DNA of 64,000 bases, from NCBI RefSeq assembly GCF_019443325.1, contig NZ_CP080383.1, positions 868,001 to 932,000 on the forward strand, given 5' to 3'. Both the position numbers and the translations under genes were made by a program. Of the stretch, positions 42,104 through 51,749 are shown in pieces. Source of the stretch: Cryobacterium sp. PAMC25264. GTDB lineage: Bacteria > Actinomycetota > Actinomycetes > Actinomycetales > Microbacteriaceae. The notes beneath the pieces are model-generated. The model saw only the letters and a program-made list of their open reading frames with translations. It had not been told where the DNA came from and did not search any database. Within the stretch, counting starts at the first letter, position 1; each line of letters starts with the position of its first letter.

Positions 42104-42669
42104 TTAGTCGGTGCGAAGACCGCGCAGCGCGAGCTCGACGAAGCGTGCCGAGGCGGGTATTTCATTCCCGGGCGAGTGGGCGATCACTCCCGCGTTCCCT
42201 TGGAGGATAGCGAGCACGTCGCCCACAGTGACGTCGTGACGCAGCATTCCGGCGTTGGTGGCGTGCTGGGCGATAGAGGCAAACATCGAGCCGATGTGTC
42301 CTGCGGGTCCGTCAGTGTTGCGGCGCTCACGCTGTCAGCGATCGCGCCCGCAAGGCCAGGGTGCAAAGCCTGATGAGCCGCGCACGTGCGAATCGATGCG
42401 GTGAATGCCTCCCAGGGGTCGCCTGCGGAAGCGGGGTCGGTAGCTGCTTCCTGCATGCCTGAAAGCTCCTCAGCGATAATTTCGCGAAGCAGGTGGTCTT
42501 TCGTAGGGAAACGGCGCTGCGCTGTGGCGAATCCCACACCAGCGCGCCGCGCAATTTCGGCCATCGAGACGTCAATTCCGTCGCTGGCAAATGCAGCGCG
42601 CCCGGCGTCCAGAATCAGCTGGCGATTGTGCGCGGCGTCCGCTCGCAGTCGACGTTCGGCAACAGCCAT
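42104..42669 (-). pseudogene. TetR-family regulator, one frameshift
   Basis: The DNA-binding part is intact: RQLILDAGRAAFASDGIDVS, then MAEIARRAGVGFATAQRRFP. The ligand-binding part continues to about 42310 and then changes frame to GMLRHDVTVGDVLAILQGNA, ending LALRGLRTD at 42104. Divergent from the MDR oxidoreductase gene with an operator-like dyad between them, so it presumably controlled that gene. The shift may be a sequencing error. Confidence 0.8.
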
Positions 42670-42720
42670 GGCCTGTCCTCTCTCTTCAGCACGATACCGG
42701 TGGGGCGAAGTCTGTAAGTG

Positions 42721-42739
42721 GTAACCCCTGTCCAGTTAC
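42721..42739. promoter_or_regulatory. Operator-like dyad GTAAC-N9-GTTAC
   Basis: GTAACCCCTGTCCAGTTAC lies between the divergent TetR-like gene (start 42669) and the oxidoreductase gene (start 42804); the five-base arms are perfect. Location and size suit a TetR-type operator. Confidence 0.5.
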
Positions 42740-42803
42740 ATGCTATCGTCTGCAAGTGGAGAGGCCACACCACTTAGTGGTCAAATATTGCAAGGAGCAC
42801 ATC

Positions 42804-43775
42804 ATGGAGAGCATGCGGGCAGTCCTGTTCAATCGGTACGGCAACCCGGAGGAACTTTATCAGGGGACTCTTCCGAGGCCGGAGGCGCGAGCAGGAGAGG
42901 TCCTTGTGCGAGTCGACGCCGCCTCAGTCAACGGCGCGGACCTGTTGCTTCGGTCGGGCAAGCTCGGTCTTCTCACCGGCCGTCGTTTTCCAAAGCAACT
43001 CGGGATCGATTTTGCCGGAACACTCATCGCCACAGATCCCGGAGCCGATCTTGGCGGGCTGGCTATCGGCGACCAGGTATGGGGCATAGTCGATGAGAGG
43101 GGAGGGCCCCGCTCGCTCGCCGAGTTCCTGAGTGTTCCCGCGATCCAGATCGCGCGGGCACCGAACAATCTGACTCCGGAGGACGCGGTCACGCTCCTCG
43201 CCGGCGGCACGACCGCTTATACCGGTCTCGTGGAAAAGGCCCGCGTGCAGCGCGGTGAGCGAGTGCTTGTGCGGGGTGCGGCAGGTGGCGTCGGCAGCGT
43301 GGCCGTGCAGCTCGCGAAGATGCTCGGGGCGCACGTGACGGCGCTCGCGGGTGCGTCCGGCCAAGAATTCGTGAGGGGATTGGGAGCTGATGCCGTGTAC
43401 GACTACCGGGTAACGCCGCGCGAGGAGCTGGGCAGGTATGACGTCATTTTTGATACGCACGGGAGTGACCTGCTCGCGTTTCGCCGCCTGCTGGCGCCGG
43501 GCGGAAGAATGGTGTCGATCGCTTTCGACAAGGAGGCGCCAATACGCAGCCTTGTGACCATTGCCGCCAGCGCGGCTTTCGGCGCTCGACGCATCCGCTT
43601 CTTCAGGGGCAAGCCTGAACGGCGCGACTTCCAGCGGCTCACCGCACAGGTCGAGCGGGGAGAGATCCGCTCCGTACTCGATCGCGTCTTTCCGCTGGCC
43701 CGGTCTGCGGACGCACATGCCGCACTTGAAACCCACGGCGTACACGGGAAAGTGGTCATCTCGATCTCAGAGTAA
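42804..43775 (+). CDS. MDR-family NAD(P)-dependent oxidoreductase (quinone-oxidoreductase-like)
   Basis: 323 aa, ATG with AAGGAG six bases upstream. GroES-like N-terminus (MRAVLFNRYGNPEELYQGTL, VDAASVNGADLLLRSG) and a Rossmann domain with VRGAAGGVGSVAVQLAKMLG as nucleotide site; the zinc-ligand Cys are missing, as in zeta-crystallin-like quinone oxidoreductases. It reduces quinones or enones with NADPH. Divergent from a broken TetR regulator. Confidence 0.85.
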   Translation: MESMRAVLFNRYGNPEELYQGTLPRPEARAGEVLVRVDAASVNGADLLLRSGKLGLLTGRRFPKQLGIDFAGTLIATDPGADLGGLAIGDQVWGIVDERGGPRSLAEFLSVPAIQIARAPNNLTPEDAVTLLAGGTTAYTGLVEKARVQRGERVLVRGAAGGVGSVAVQLAKMLGAHVTALAGASGQEFVRGLGADAVYDYRVTPREELGRYDVIFDTHGSDLLAFRRLLAPGGRMVSIAFDKEAPIRSLVTIAASAAFGARRIRFFRGKPERRDFQRLTAQVERGEIRSVLDRVFPLARSADAHAALETHGVHGKVVISISE

Positions 43776-43839
43776 GCCGCAGAGGGATCCGTCTACGTGA
43801 CGTAAGGCGCGACATGAATGCCGCCACCGATAGTCCCCC

Positions 43840-43870
43840 TTGACTCTGTGGTTGGAATATGGTTTTGAGT
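43840..43870 (+). promoter_or_regulatory. MerR-type promoter A (SpoIIM-like gene)
   Basis: -35 TTGACT, 19-bp spacer, -10 TTGAGT; the ATG at 43877 begins seven bases after the -10, close to the expected transcription start. The dyad ACTcTGTG-N6-ATAtGGT matches the five other copies listed at 46582, 59784, 62971, 63693 and 63749. Confidence 0.65.
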
Positions 43871-43876
43871 GGTCGC

Positions 43877-44539
43877 ATGACTACCCAAGCAGGTTTCCGA
43901 ACGACCAAACGACGCACCAACGTCCTTCTCAGACCATTCCAGATCATTCGCGAAAACCGCCGAACGTTAGTCGTCCTGAACGTAGCGCTGTTCGGGCTGT
44001 TGGTGGCGGGTTTCATTGTGGGGATGCTCTTCCCTGACCTGAGCGCTAAGCAGGTGAACGGGCTCGTCGAGGACGGCACGGCGGACCAAATCGCGCCGCT
44101 TCTTGGCAACGTCTGGTTCTTCGCGCTGGCGATTCTCTTCAACAACGTAGTGAACGTCGGCGCCGTAATCGTCGTGCCCTCCCTCGTTGTGCCGTTCGCC
44201 GGCATTGCCTATCTCGGCTACACAGTGGCCGAGATCGGCCTGACCCTCGCCGCAAGTGGATCGGACCTCTGGGGCGCGATGCTCCCACATCTCGTGACGG
44301 TGGTCATCGAGATAGAGGCCTACGTGCTCCTCGCCCTCGGCGCCTATCTCCTCGGTCGGTCCTGGATCTTCCCCCGAACAGTCGGTGCCTCCAACCGGCG
44401 CTGGGGCTACCTTCGTGGACTCCAGCAGTTCGGCTGGCTGGTCCTGCCCGCGTTCGTGCTGCTGGTCATCGGCGCGCTCTACGAGGCGGTCACGTTGATC
44501 TACGTCATCGTGCCTCAGTTCGCCGAGCTCGCCGGATAG
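43877..44539 (+). CDS. SpoIIM-like (DUF95) membrane protein
   Basis: 220 aa from ATG 43877, which sits at the predicted transcription start. Five to six membrane segments with a hydrophilic N-terminus (RPFQIIRENRRTLVVLNVAL) and a conserved VIVVPSLVVPFAGIAYLGYT core, the layout of SpoIIM/DUF95 proteins. Paralogue of 53703-54374. Non-spore-forming bacteria use such proteins in membrane remodelling or as partners of exporters; the exact role is unknown. The upstream ORF start at 43859 lies inside the promoter and is discarded. Confidence 0.75.
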   Translation: MTTQAGFRTTKRRTNVLLRPFQIIRENRRTLVVLNVALFGLLVAGFIVGMLFPDLSAKQVNGLVEDGTADQIAPLLGNVWFFALAILFNNVVNVGAVIVVPSLVVPFAGIAYLGYTVAEIGLTLAASGSDLWGAMLPHLVTVVIEIEAYVLLALGAYLLGRSWIFPRTVGASNRRWGYLRGLQQFGWLVLPAFVLLVIGALYEAVTLIYVIVPQFAELAG

Positions 44540-44600
44540 TGCAATAGAGGCGGGTAGGAAAAGCGGTGTGAGGCACCGAGCAACTAGCGATTCATGCCGG

Positions 44601-45539
44601 TTACCGGTTCTCGCGGGCTGCTGCCATCGTCGCGAGCGCCAGTCTCGCCGTCTCCGCGACGAGCGCGTCATCGTATGCCACGTCGGGGTCGTTTCGGGTC
44701 GTGAAGACCGTGATAATCAACGGAATTCCGTCCGGGGGGATCACGACGGCCACATCGTTGCGGATCGCTCCGGAGCCTCCCGATTTATCGGCGACTTCCC
44801 AACCTTCCGGCGCCCCGGCACGAATCAGGGTATCCCCGGTCGCATTCCCTGTCATCCAGTCGATGAGGGTGGAACGGTCGGCGTCATCCAGAATCTCGCC
44901 CGAGACAATTCGCTCCAAGGTCTTCGTGAAGGCTCGTGGAGTCGACGTGTTGGCAGTGTTCTCGGTGGTGACCGTGTTCAGACCAGGCTCGTTGTCGACC
45001 ACGTCAGTCACGGTGTCGCCGTACCCTTCGATGATCTTGTCGAGGCCGGCCGGGCCTCCGAATTGCTTGAGCATGAGGTTCATGGCGGTGTTGTCACTCG
45101 CGCGTATGGCGGCCATGGCGACATCACCGAGTGGCAGGCCGGTGTCGAGGTGTTCGCTGGTGACGGGGGAGTAGCCGGCCTCGAGGACATCCGCCTCAGA
45201 CCAGGTGATGACACGGTCCAGCTCTTCAGTCGTGGTCTGGTCGAGCAGGGCTGCTGCAGCCAGCGTTTTGAGAGTGGATGCGTAGCCAAAGCGGCTGTCG
45301 CCTTGGTAGTCGAGGGTCGAGCCGTCAGCGGTATCGATCACGCTGAGCCCGATCCGAGCGTCGTACTGGTTCTCGAGTTCGTCTAGTGCGGTCTGCAGTG
45401 CTGAATCCGCCGGTTCTGTGGCGTCCCGCGAGGGCGTGCCTGCTGGCGTGTTCAGCGCGGCCGCGGTGCACCCGGAGGATGCGACCATCAGTAGCGAGCC
45501 GAGGACGATCGTCGTCCATCGTTTGTTCTGGGTAGCCAT
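44601..45539 (-). CDS. bla: Class A beta-lactamase, lipoprotein-anchored
   Basis: 312 aa. Lipobox SSGC (Cys 24), then the full class A set: S88-T-L-K91, S148-D-N150, E184-P-G-L-N188 (omega-loop E166/N170 equivalents) and K252-S-G. All catalytic residues are intact, so an active penicillinase or cephalosporinase is expected outside the membrane. It follows the CPBP gene by 70 bases with its own AAGAAGG site and no promoter-like element in between, so it is likely driven by MerR-type promoter F. Confidence 0.92.
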   Translation of the reverse strand: MATQNKRWTTIVLGSLLMVASSGCTAAALNTPAGTPSRDATEPADSALQTALDELENQYDARIGLSVIDTADGSTLDYQGDSRFGYASTLKTLAAAALLDQTTTEELDRVITWSEADVLEAGYSPVTSEHLDTGLPLGDVAMAAIRASDNTAMNLMLKQFGGPAGLDKIIEGYGDTVTDVVDNEPGLNTVTTENTANTSTPRAFTKTLERIVSGEILDDADRSTLIDWMTGNATGDTLIRAGAPEGWEVADKSGGSGAIRNDVAVVIPPDGIPLIITVFTTRNDPDVAYDDALVAETARLALATMAAARENR

Positions 45540-45609
45540 GACTGCCTTCTTGATCTTGTGTCTTGTGCGGTGTTGACCTGATAGGTGTAAGGCCGAGGGT
45601 GGGGGGAAC

Positions 45610-46521
45610 TTAGCCGGCGGACACCAGCACCTTCGGACCGGTTGCGTTGCGCTTCTTGCGCTCGATCAGCCAAACCATGCCTACCGCTGCGACGTTCATC
45701 ACCATCAGGATCACTAGTGACGCTCCAGGGCCGGAGCCGGCGCCGCGGTCGACTACGGTCGCTTCGTTGCCCGAGAACAGGGTATTGATGATGCTCACGA
45801 CGATGTTGTTTGAGACGTGGAAGGCCATCGCAGCTTCGAGCCCGCCGCTGATCATGCCCATTGCCACCGTGCACGCCGTGAAAACGAACATGTAGCTGAC
45901 AAACCACGGGTCGAATGACACATGGACGAGGGCGAACAATGCTCCCGACAGGACGATGCCCAGGAGGATCGCGGGGCGTACACCGCGAAACCACGACCCG
46001 GCCGCCGGAACGACTGCCCCTCTGAACGCGACTTCCTCGCCGGCGGCCTGCAGGGGCGTGGCCACCAAGGTCACGAGAATGACGACAATCGTGGTGGCTC
46101 CAACCTCGAAGCTGACCCAACCCGTCGACTCGGGAGCGATGAGGGCAGTGGCGATCCCACTGAGTCCGACCGGCACCGCTGAAAGGGCGAAATAGAGTCC
46201 GAGACGCCGCCAATCAAACTTGCGGTTGTGGCTGAAAACGCTCCGCCACGAAATCTTTGCCAACCAGGCTACGAGCACCGTTGCGATGAGCGCCGTGATA
46301 GCAGTGCTGACTCCTGACGCAAGTAATGTCAACGGCGTCAGTCGAGGCTTCAACGGATCCGCAGGACCTTCAATCATTGCGACAGCTTGGAAAACTAGGA
46401 CCTGCACCACGAGCAACAACAGAGGCACGGCGATGAGAACGACTAGCGACTTCCACCGGGGGAGACGGAAGTGGACCCCGAAAGGTCGGTCGGCAAGGGC
46501 GGGGCGAAGCGGGCTGGTCAT
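45610..46521 (-). CDS. CPBP-family intramembrane metalloprotease
   Basis: 303 aa with about eight membrane segments. Motif 1 EEVAFRGAVVP (EExxxR), motif 2 FALVHVSFDPW (FxxxH) and motif 3 HVSNNIVVS (HxxxN) define the CPBP (CAAX-protease-like) family. ATG 46521 is chosen because CAGGAGACAGC precedes it. First gene of the unit with the beta-lactamase. Confidence 0.9.
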   Translation of the reverse strand: MTSPLRPALADRPFGVHFRLPRWKSLVVLIAVPLLLLVVQVLVFQAVAMIEGPADPLKPRLTPLTLLASGVSTAITALIATVLVAWLAKISWRSVFSHNRKFDWRRLGLYFALSAVPVGLSGIATALIAPESTGWVSFEVGATTIVVILVTLVATPLQAAGEEVAFRGAVVPAAGSWFRGVRPAILLGIVLSGALFALVHVSFDPWFVSYMFVFTACTVAMGMISGGLEAAMAFHVSNNIVVSIINTLFSGNEATVVDRGAGSGPGASLVILMVMNVAAVGMVWLIERKKRNATGPKVLVSAG

Positions 46522-46581
46522 AGCTGTCTCCTGAAAGAAATTGTGAGCGCGCACCGGGCAGCGCGCGTCTCGTCTCTCACG

Positions 46582-46612
46582 AGTGCACACCATGTGGTTA
46601 CAACAAGGTCAA
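46582..46612 (-). promoter_or_regulatory. MerR-type promoter F (CPBP-bla)
   Basis: Minus strand: -35 TTGACC, 19-bp spacer, -10 TGCACT. The dyad ACCtTGTT-N6-ACAtGGT is near perfect. About 60 bases upstream of the CPBP ATG with a normal ribosome site between. Confidence 0.65.
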
Positions 46613-46728
46613 GCCAAGAATCTCGCCGCCGGCGGAACACATCACCCCTCCTACACAAAAATCCAGACCCACCAGATCAAGGGAGACATCACAGATCGCG
46701 TCTCCATTTCGTCGCCTGCATCCCCTAG

Positions 46729-48535
46729 GAGACTGCTGATTTATCGGGGCGTTTAAGGCGCGCCTTTGTTGGTTTCGGCGGAGGTGTTTAAGACTTGATT
46801 CATGCAGGGTCGTGATGATGGTCAGCGTCAGTTGTTGGATGTCGGTGTGTTCGCTGGGCACATGTTGCCGGCGGGGTCGGTGTTCGCTTTTCTCGCTGAG
46901 CACCGGCACGAGTTGTTCCCGGATGACGCGTTCGCGGACCTGTTTCCGTCGGGTCGTGGCCGGCCCTCGACGCCCGCGGACGTGATCGCATCGGTGATGG
47001 TGCTGCAGACCCTGCACTCGTTATCGGACCGGGAAACCGCGGAAGCCGTCACGTTTGATCTGCGGTGGAAAGCGGCCTGCGGGTTCGGGTTGACGGAAAC
47101 ATCGTTCCACCCGACGGTGTTGACGTATTGGCGACGCCGCCTCGCGGCAAGCACCCGCCCGCACCGAATTTTCGACGCCGTCGCCGAGGTTATTGCCGGT
47201 TCTGGGGCGTTGTCGGGTCGGAAGCGGCGGGCGTTGGACTCCACGATTTTGGATGACGCGGTCGCCCGCCAGGACACGGTGACGCAGTTGGTCGCGCAGA
47301 TCCGCCGGGTCGGTCGGGAGATCCCCGGCGCCGACATGATCGTGGCCGGCCTGCCCGGCCATGACTACGAGAAGCCCGGCAAGCCCGACATCGCCTGGGA
47401 CGACAAGGCGGCCAGGGACGAACTCGTTTCCCGCCTCGTGACCGACGCCCTGGCGTTGCTTGCGGCAATCGACACGACGTCATTGACCGACTCGCAGCAG
47501 GAGACGGTCGCGTTGCTCGCCCTCGTCGCGGGCCAGGACGTCGAGCCGGCTGAGGGGTCCGATGGCTCGGATGGGCGGTGGCGGATCGCGCGGAAGGTCG
47601 CGCCGGACCGGGTGATCTCGACCGTTGACCCGGACGCCCGCCACGCGCACAAGAGCCGGGAGAAGAAGCAAGACGGTTTCAAAGCCCACATCGCGATCGA
47701 GCCCGATACGGGTCTGGTGACCGCGGCCGTGTTGACGAAAGCGTCCGGGCCCAAGAACAGTGACGCGGCCCGCGGCGCGGCCCTGGTGGCCGCTGACACG
47801 AGCATCGGCTCGGACACGGTCGAGGTCCTCGGTGATTCTGCCTACGGCAGCGGGGACCTCCTCGCCGAGGTCACCGCGGCCGGGCATGTTCCGATCATCA
47901 AACCGATGCCGTTGAGTCGGGCGGTTCCGGGCGGATTCACAATCGATGACTTCAGCATCGACGAAGCTAAGCGCACGGTGACGTGTCCTGCGGGGAACAC
48001 CCGACCGATCACCGTGAAACGTAATGTCACATTTGGCGCCGTTTGCGCGAGCTGCCCGCTCCGAGCCCAGTGCACGAGCGCCGTCGACGGTCGCAAAATG
48101 GTTTTGCATCCGCAGCAGCAGATCCAACGCGAGCACCGCGCACGCGCGCTGGACCCTGACTTTCAAGCCGTCTACCGGCAGCACCGGCCGATGGTTGAAC
48201 GCTCGATCGCATGGATGACTCGCGGCGCGAGACGAGTCCCTTACCGCGGCGTCGTGAAGAACCACGCCTGGTGGAACAACCGCGCCGCCGCGATCAACCT
48301 GAAACGACTCCTGAGCCTTGGCCTCACCAGCCAGAACGGGGTTTGGGCACTTGGCTGAAGACCCCAGGCAGGGCAGACACCCCAGCCCTCACACCGACCC
48401 CGACGACCACCTTCTACTGGCCAGACTCGCGACACCGAATCGATCCCGCAAGCAGCCCAAACACGACCACACCCGACTCAAAAAACGGGCCCCCGACTCG
48501 CCGGGCCCACCGCAGCCATCTAAATCAGCAGTCTC
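46729..48535 (+). mobile_element. IS1182-family element with CTAG target duplication
   Basis: 1,807 bp. Perfect 15-base inverted ends GAGACTGCTGATTTA and TAAATCAGCAGTCTC. CTAG flanks both sides (46725-46728 and 48536-48539). It carries one intact transposase gene. Confidence 0.95.
46802..48358 (+). CDS. IS1182-family transposase
   Basis: 518 aa, intact. N-terminal HEL..DDAFADLFPSGRGRPS unit, RALDSTILDDAVARQDTVTQ (Asp) and VEVLGDSAYGSGDLL (second Asp), a CPLRAQC Cys region, and a C-terminal RPMVERSIAWMTRGARRVPY with the catalytic Glu. This is the IS1182 (DDE_Tnp_1-type) layout, full length, so potentially active. Confidence 0.95.
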   Translation: MQGRDDGQRQLLDVGVFAGHMLPAGSVFAFLAEHRHELFPDDAFADLFPSGRGRPSTPADVIASVMVLQTLHSLSDRETAEAVTFDLRWKAACGFGLTETSFHPTVLTYWRRRLAASTRPHRIFDAVAEVIAGSGALSGRKRRALDSTILDDAVARQDTVTQLVAQIRRVGREIPGADMIVAGLPGHDYEKPGKPDIAWDDKAARDELVSRLVTDALALLAAIDTTSLTDSQQETVALLALVAGQDVEPAEGSDGSDGRWRIARKVAPDRVISTVDPDARHAHKSREKKQDGFKAHIAIEPDTGLVTAAVLTKASGPKNSDAARGAALVAADTSIGSDTVEVLGDSAYGSGDLLAEVTAAGHVPIIKPMPLSRAVPGGFTIDDFSIDEAKRTVTCPAGNTRPITVKRNVTFGAVCASCPLRAQCTSAVDGRKMVLHPQQQIQREHRARALDPDFQAVYRQHRPMVERSIAWMTRGARRVPYRGVVKNHAWWNNRAAAINLKRLLSLGLTSQNGVWALG

Positions 48536-48599
48536 CTAGGAGTTGTGAACCGGACGACTCATCCCTGCGTCGGCGCCAATGAAGTCGACGAATCCGGGT

Positions 48600-49577
48600 T
48601 CACGCACCAGCGTGCGACAGCCCGGTGAGGATCGTCTCAAGGCTTTCGGGGTCGAGACGTGTGCCCGGCTCGTTGAATCCGCTGCCTGGCGCCGCGGCGA
48701 TTTCAGCGAGAGTGCGCAGATCTTCTTTGAACACGTGATTCGCGTTGGCCGGAAAAGAGAAGGTTATGTGGGTCATTCCAGCAGTGGCTTCTTGGAGAGG
48801 CGTGCCGTCGGCGTGCATGTCTACCTGAAGGTCTTTCGCACCGATCAGTACCAGGACGGGAATCTGCACCTTCGCCAGCGAATCACTTGCGGACTCGATC
48901 CACAGCTCGCGGGCGAACGGGAGATTAGCCGGCGCCTCGAACCCGGCAAGCACCATCTTTATACTGTCCGGCAAGCTCGAGTCAGGGTTCATCTGTTGCC
49001 CGGCCGCGTAGCGAGCGGCGGCCTTCTTCACCTGGGTCATGAGGTCGGGGTTGCCGGGATTCTGGGCGGCCTGGAGCGCTAGCTGCGACAGCAGCACTTC
49101 CTGTATCGGGCGGCCGGGTGGCCCAGCCAGAACGATCCCGGCTAAGGGGATGTCTCGGGGAGTTGTCGCGTAATGGAGCACGTGAAGGGTTCCTTCGCTA
49201 TGACCGAGCCCGAAGATCCTCGAGGTATCCACGCAGGCCTGCTGGGAGAGCGTCGCGATGGCCGCGACCAGCTCGTTCAAATGCGACTGCATACTCATCC
49301 TCCCGATGAGCTTCTCGGCGTTCTCCATCGCGTGTGTGCCGGACGCCCGCTTGTCGTAGCGAAGAGAGGCGATGCCTGCATCAGCGAACGCCTCCGCGAG
49401 GAGTCGGCCGCTTCCATTGTTGCCGGGCACCAGTGGCGAACACCAATCGCGGTCGGTCGGCCCGCTGCCGGCGACAAGGACTACTGCCGTGAACGGCCCA
49501 TCACCGGCGGGGCACACAAACGTGCCCTCCATCGTGATGCCGTCCAGCGTCCACGTCAGATCAAATGCGTTTGTCAT
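48600..49577 (-). CDS. Alpha/beta hydrolase
   Basis: 325-aa soluble alpha/beta hydrolase of the S9-like/dienelactone-hydrolase type. Oxyanion GSGPTDRDWC, nucleophile GHSEG, acid in LIGAKDLQVDM and His in ANHVFKED. No signal peptide. Substrate unknown. It is separated from the CPBP cluster by a different promoter and lies beside the IS1182 element. Confidence 0.85.
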   Translation of the reverse strand: MTNAFDLTWTLDGITMEGTFVCPAGDGPFTAVVLVAGSGPTDRDWCSPLVPGNNGSGRLLAEAFADAGIASLRYDKRASGTHAMENAEKLIGRMSMQSHLNELVAAIATLSQQACVDTSRIFGLGHSEGTLHVLHYATTPRDIPLAGIVLAGPPGRPIQEVLLSQLALQAAQNPGNPDLMTQVKKAAARYAAGQQMNPDSSLPDSIKMVLAGFEAPANLPFARELWIESASDSLAKVQIPVLVLIGAKDLQVDMHADGTPLQEATAGMTHITFSFPANANHVFKEDLRTLAEIAAAPGSGFNEPGTRLDPESLETILTGLSHAGA

Positions 49578-49653
49578 GTGTGCGGTTCCATTCTTTCGGC
49601 TGGGCCCGTCGCAGCGACGCCGACGGGGCGGTGAACGCGGTGAGCGGAACGCC

Positions 49654-50016
49654 TCAGCTCGACCGGCAGGCGGCGTTGATCATGTCCACCTGTCCGAGGG
49701 GATTGTCGACGGTGAGGACGAGCCGGTCGAAGCGTTGGGCAGCGTCCAGTTCGACGACGATGGCTTTTTCCAACCCGACGGTATTCCAGAACTGTCGCTT
49801 GCCGTTCGTGTAGAAGGTGCCCGCCACTTTGCGTGGAAGGTGCAGGCCGGGGAAACGGATGCCTGGGGGATCATCAATTACGGTCGGGTCGAAAAAAGCC
49901 CCTCTCACCTGTGTCAGCGGAATCTCAATACGGCGGGTGAACGACCACAGCCTGTCCAGGCCCCGAGGCTCGACCACCAGCTGGTCGTCGGCAATGGTCA
50001 GTCGGTTGCCGCTCAC
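49654..50016 (-). CDS. Small PH-like-domain protein
   Basis: 120 aa from the GTG at 50016 (GGAGGG upstream), overlapping the CPBP stop (GTGA). All-beta with a final helix (IADDQLVVEPRGLDRLWSFT, IEIPLTQVRGAFFDP, LVLTVDNPLGQVDMINAAC), the pattern of a bacterial PH-like domain. The ORF on the same bases from 50328 is a shadow in its first half. Last gene of the three-gene operon 51658-49654. Confidence 0.6.
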   Translation of the reverse strand: MSGNRLTIADDQLVVEPRGLDRLWSFTRRIEIPLTQVRGAFFDPTVIDDPPGIRFPGLHLPRKVAGTFYTNGKRQFWNTVGLEKAIVVELDAAQRFDRLVLTVDNPLGQVDMINAACRSS

Positions 50017-51053
50017 GTCCGGTTCCCTCCGGCGCGAGCCCAGACTGCCTCGTCGATCGATGCCGGCTCTGCTTCGACCGCGGTCTGCGCGGTCGCCGGG
50101 CGGCGGAACTGACCAGTGGCGACGAGGACGATGACAAGAGCGAGCGGGACGATCCACCCGCTCCATCCCAACACGGTCGCCTGCGTAGTATCGATGTGCT
50201 CGCCCGCCATGGAAAAGATCAGGATGGTGCCGGCAGCCCCGTTGAACGCTGCGTGGGCAAGCGCCGCGGGCCACACCGAATTGGAGCGCAGCCGCAGCCA
50301 GCCGAAGACCGCACCAATCAGGATGCACATGCCGACCATCATGGTGAGGCCGAGCCAGCCCGGCGCGTCGGGATAGTTGTATCCGAGGAGGATCATCGGT
50401 GCGTGCCAGAGCCCCCAGACGACGCCCGAGATCACGATCGCCGCGACCGTTCCGAGCGGCATGAGCTTGGGGAGAAGCCAGCCTCGCCAGCCGAGTTCTT
50501 CTCCGAGTGCCGGAATGAGGTTGAGGAACGCCGCCACGGGGAGCATGAGCAGCTGGATAGCAACAAGCGTGCCGAGATCCATCGTCAACTCGCCCGTACC
50601 CGCAGCTTGTGCCCGTTCGGCGAGGTCCTGCTCAAATCCCGAGAAGTTCACGAAGTCGGCCGGATACACCCCCAGCAGCGCACCAATAGGTAACGAGACG
50701 AGAACCAGCGCGATGGGCACGAAGATTCCCAGGAGGGAGTATTTGACCAGCCGGCGCACGGGCTTCAGTGGCCAGAGCCCGAGCACTCTTGCTTTTTGTC
50801 GATCCCGGTCGACGAAGAACACCATGATCAGCGCCGCGATCGCGGGAGAGGCCATGGTCGCGACCGCGATGATCCCGATCGTGGCTGTCGGGCTGTCGAG
50901 TCCGTCGCCGAACCAGAGCGGGAGCGCGATAAGCCACGCGAGCACGAAAGCGATCGACAGGAAAATGGCAATTGAGCGGATGTCGCGGCGACTCAACCGA
51001 GAACGTGCTGGGGGGTCGATCGGGGAAGCTCCTCCGGAGGCATGGTCGCTCAT
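50013..51053 (-). CDS. CPBP-family intramembrane metalloprotease (second copy)
   Basis: 346 aa with eight membrane segments. [12 protein letters not shown] (EExxxR), WGLWHAPM (the FxxxH position) and HAAFNGAAG (HxxxN) are all present. ATG 51053 overlaps the previous stop (ATGA); the in-frame ATG at 51311 belongs to the previous gene's antiframe. A ~30-residue loop [20 protein letters not shown] lies in the first half. Middle gene of the operon. Confidence 0.88.
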   Translation of the reverse strand: MSDHASGGASPIDPPARSRLSRRDIRSIAIFLSIAFVLAWLIALPLWFGDGLDSPTATIGIIAVATMASPAIAALIMVFFVDRDRQKARVLGLWPLKPVRRLVKYSLLGIFVPIALVLVSLPIGALLGVYPADFVNFSGFEQDLAERAQAAGTGELTMDLGTLVAIQLLMLPVAAFLNLIPALGEELGWRGWLLPKLMPLGTVAAIVISGVVWGLWHAPMILLGYNYPDAPGWLGLTMMVGMCILIGAVFGWLRLRSNSVWPAALAHAAFNGAAGTILIFSMAGEHIDTTQATVLGWSGWIVPLALVIVLVATGQFRRPATAQTAVEAEPASIDEAVWARAGGNRT

Positions 51054-51658
51054 GTCGTCTGCTCCGGGAGGATGTGCAGACCAGCAATGGTCCGGTCGTC
51101 CCGGAATGCGATCCGCGCCGTGTAATCGCCCGCCTCCATGGACAGTGGCGTGTTGGTGACCGTCACATCGCTGGCTCGCGACACAACCGGTTCGCCCTGG
51201 CCTTCGAACCCTCCGGACAGGCCCACGATCTGCGACCACGCCGCCGCCAGGGCATCCTCCGACAGGCCGTCGCGCATGGCCGGGTCGAATCGCTCGGTGA
51301 CGAGCTTCCATCGACCGGCCGCAAGGTCTTGGACGACCGATCGGGCCAATTCGGCGGCGTCGTTGAGGGGTGTGGTGTTCATGAGTTCTCCTGTTCGTGG
51401 GTCAATCGGTTTTCCGTAGCGCTGAAATGCTGCTTGCCGGCTCACGCCGAGAGCGTCGCCGATTGCCTGCCAGGTAGCGCCGCGCTCACGCGACTGTTGC
51501 ACGACGGCACGAACGATGTCTTCTGCCGCCACCTGAATTCTGAGCGAGTACCCGATCGCGCCGGCAAAATCGTCGCTGTCTGTTAGAACGCGAGCCGCGA
51601 GGAAAGCGTCTGTGTGCCGCTTGAGCTCTTGCATTGCGTGTGTCAAGTTGTTTTGCAT
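51050..51658 (-). CDS. Helix-turn-helix plus DUF3887-like protein
   Basis: 202 aa. N-terminal ~80 residues with [20 protein letters not shown], a helix-turn-helix of the ParB/phage-type, then a DUF3887-like beta-rich domain ([34 protein letters not shown]). Probably the transcriptional regulator of its own operon, with the domain sensing a cell-envelope signal. TTGACA occurs twice just upstream (17-base offset). Confidence 0.75.
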   Translation of the reverse strand: MQNNLTHAMQELKRHTDAFLAARVLTDSDDFAGAIGYSLRIQVAAEDIVRAVVQQSRERGATWQAIGDALGVSRQAAFQRYGKPIDPRTGELMNTTPLNDAAELARSVVQDLAAGRWKLVTERFDPAMRDGLSEDALAAAWSQIVGLSGGFEGQGEPVVSRASDVTVTNTPLSMEAGDYTARIAFRDDRTIAGLHILPEQTT

Positions 51659-51749
51659 TTGTCAAGCGTAGCTTTACAGTGCTCGTTTTAGCAACAGCAT
51701 GTCGCTTAATGGACACTCCGGATTGACTCTGTGCCAGTTGGGTGGCCTT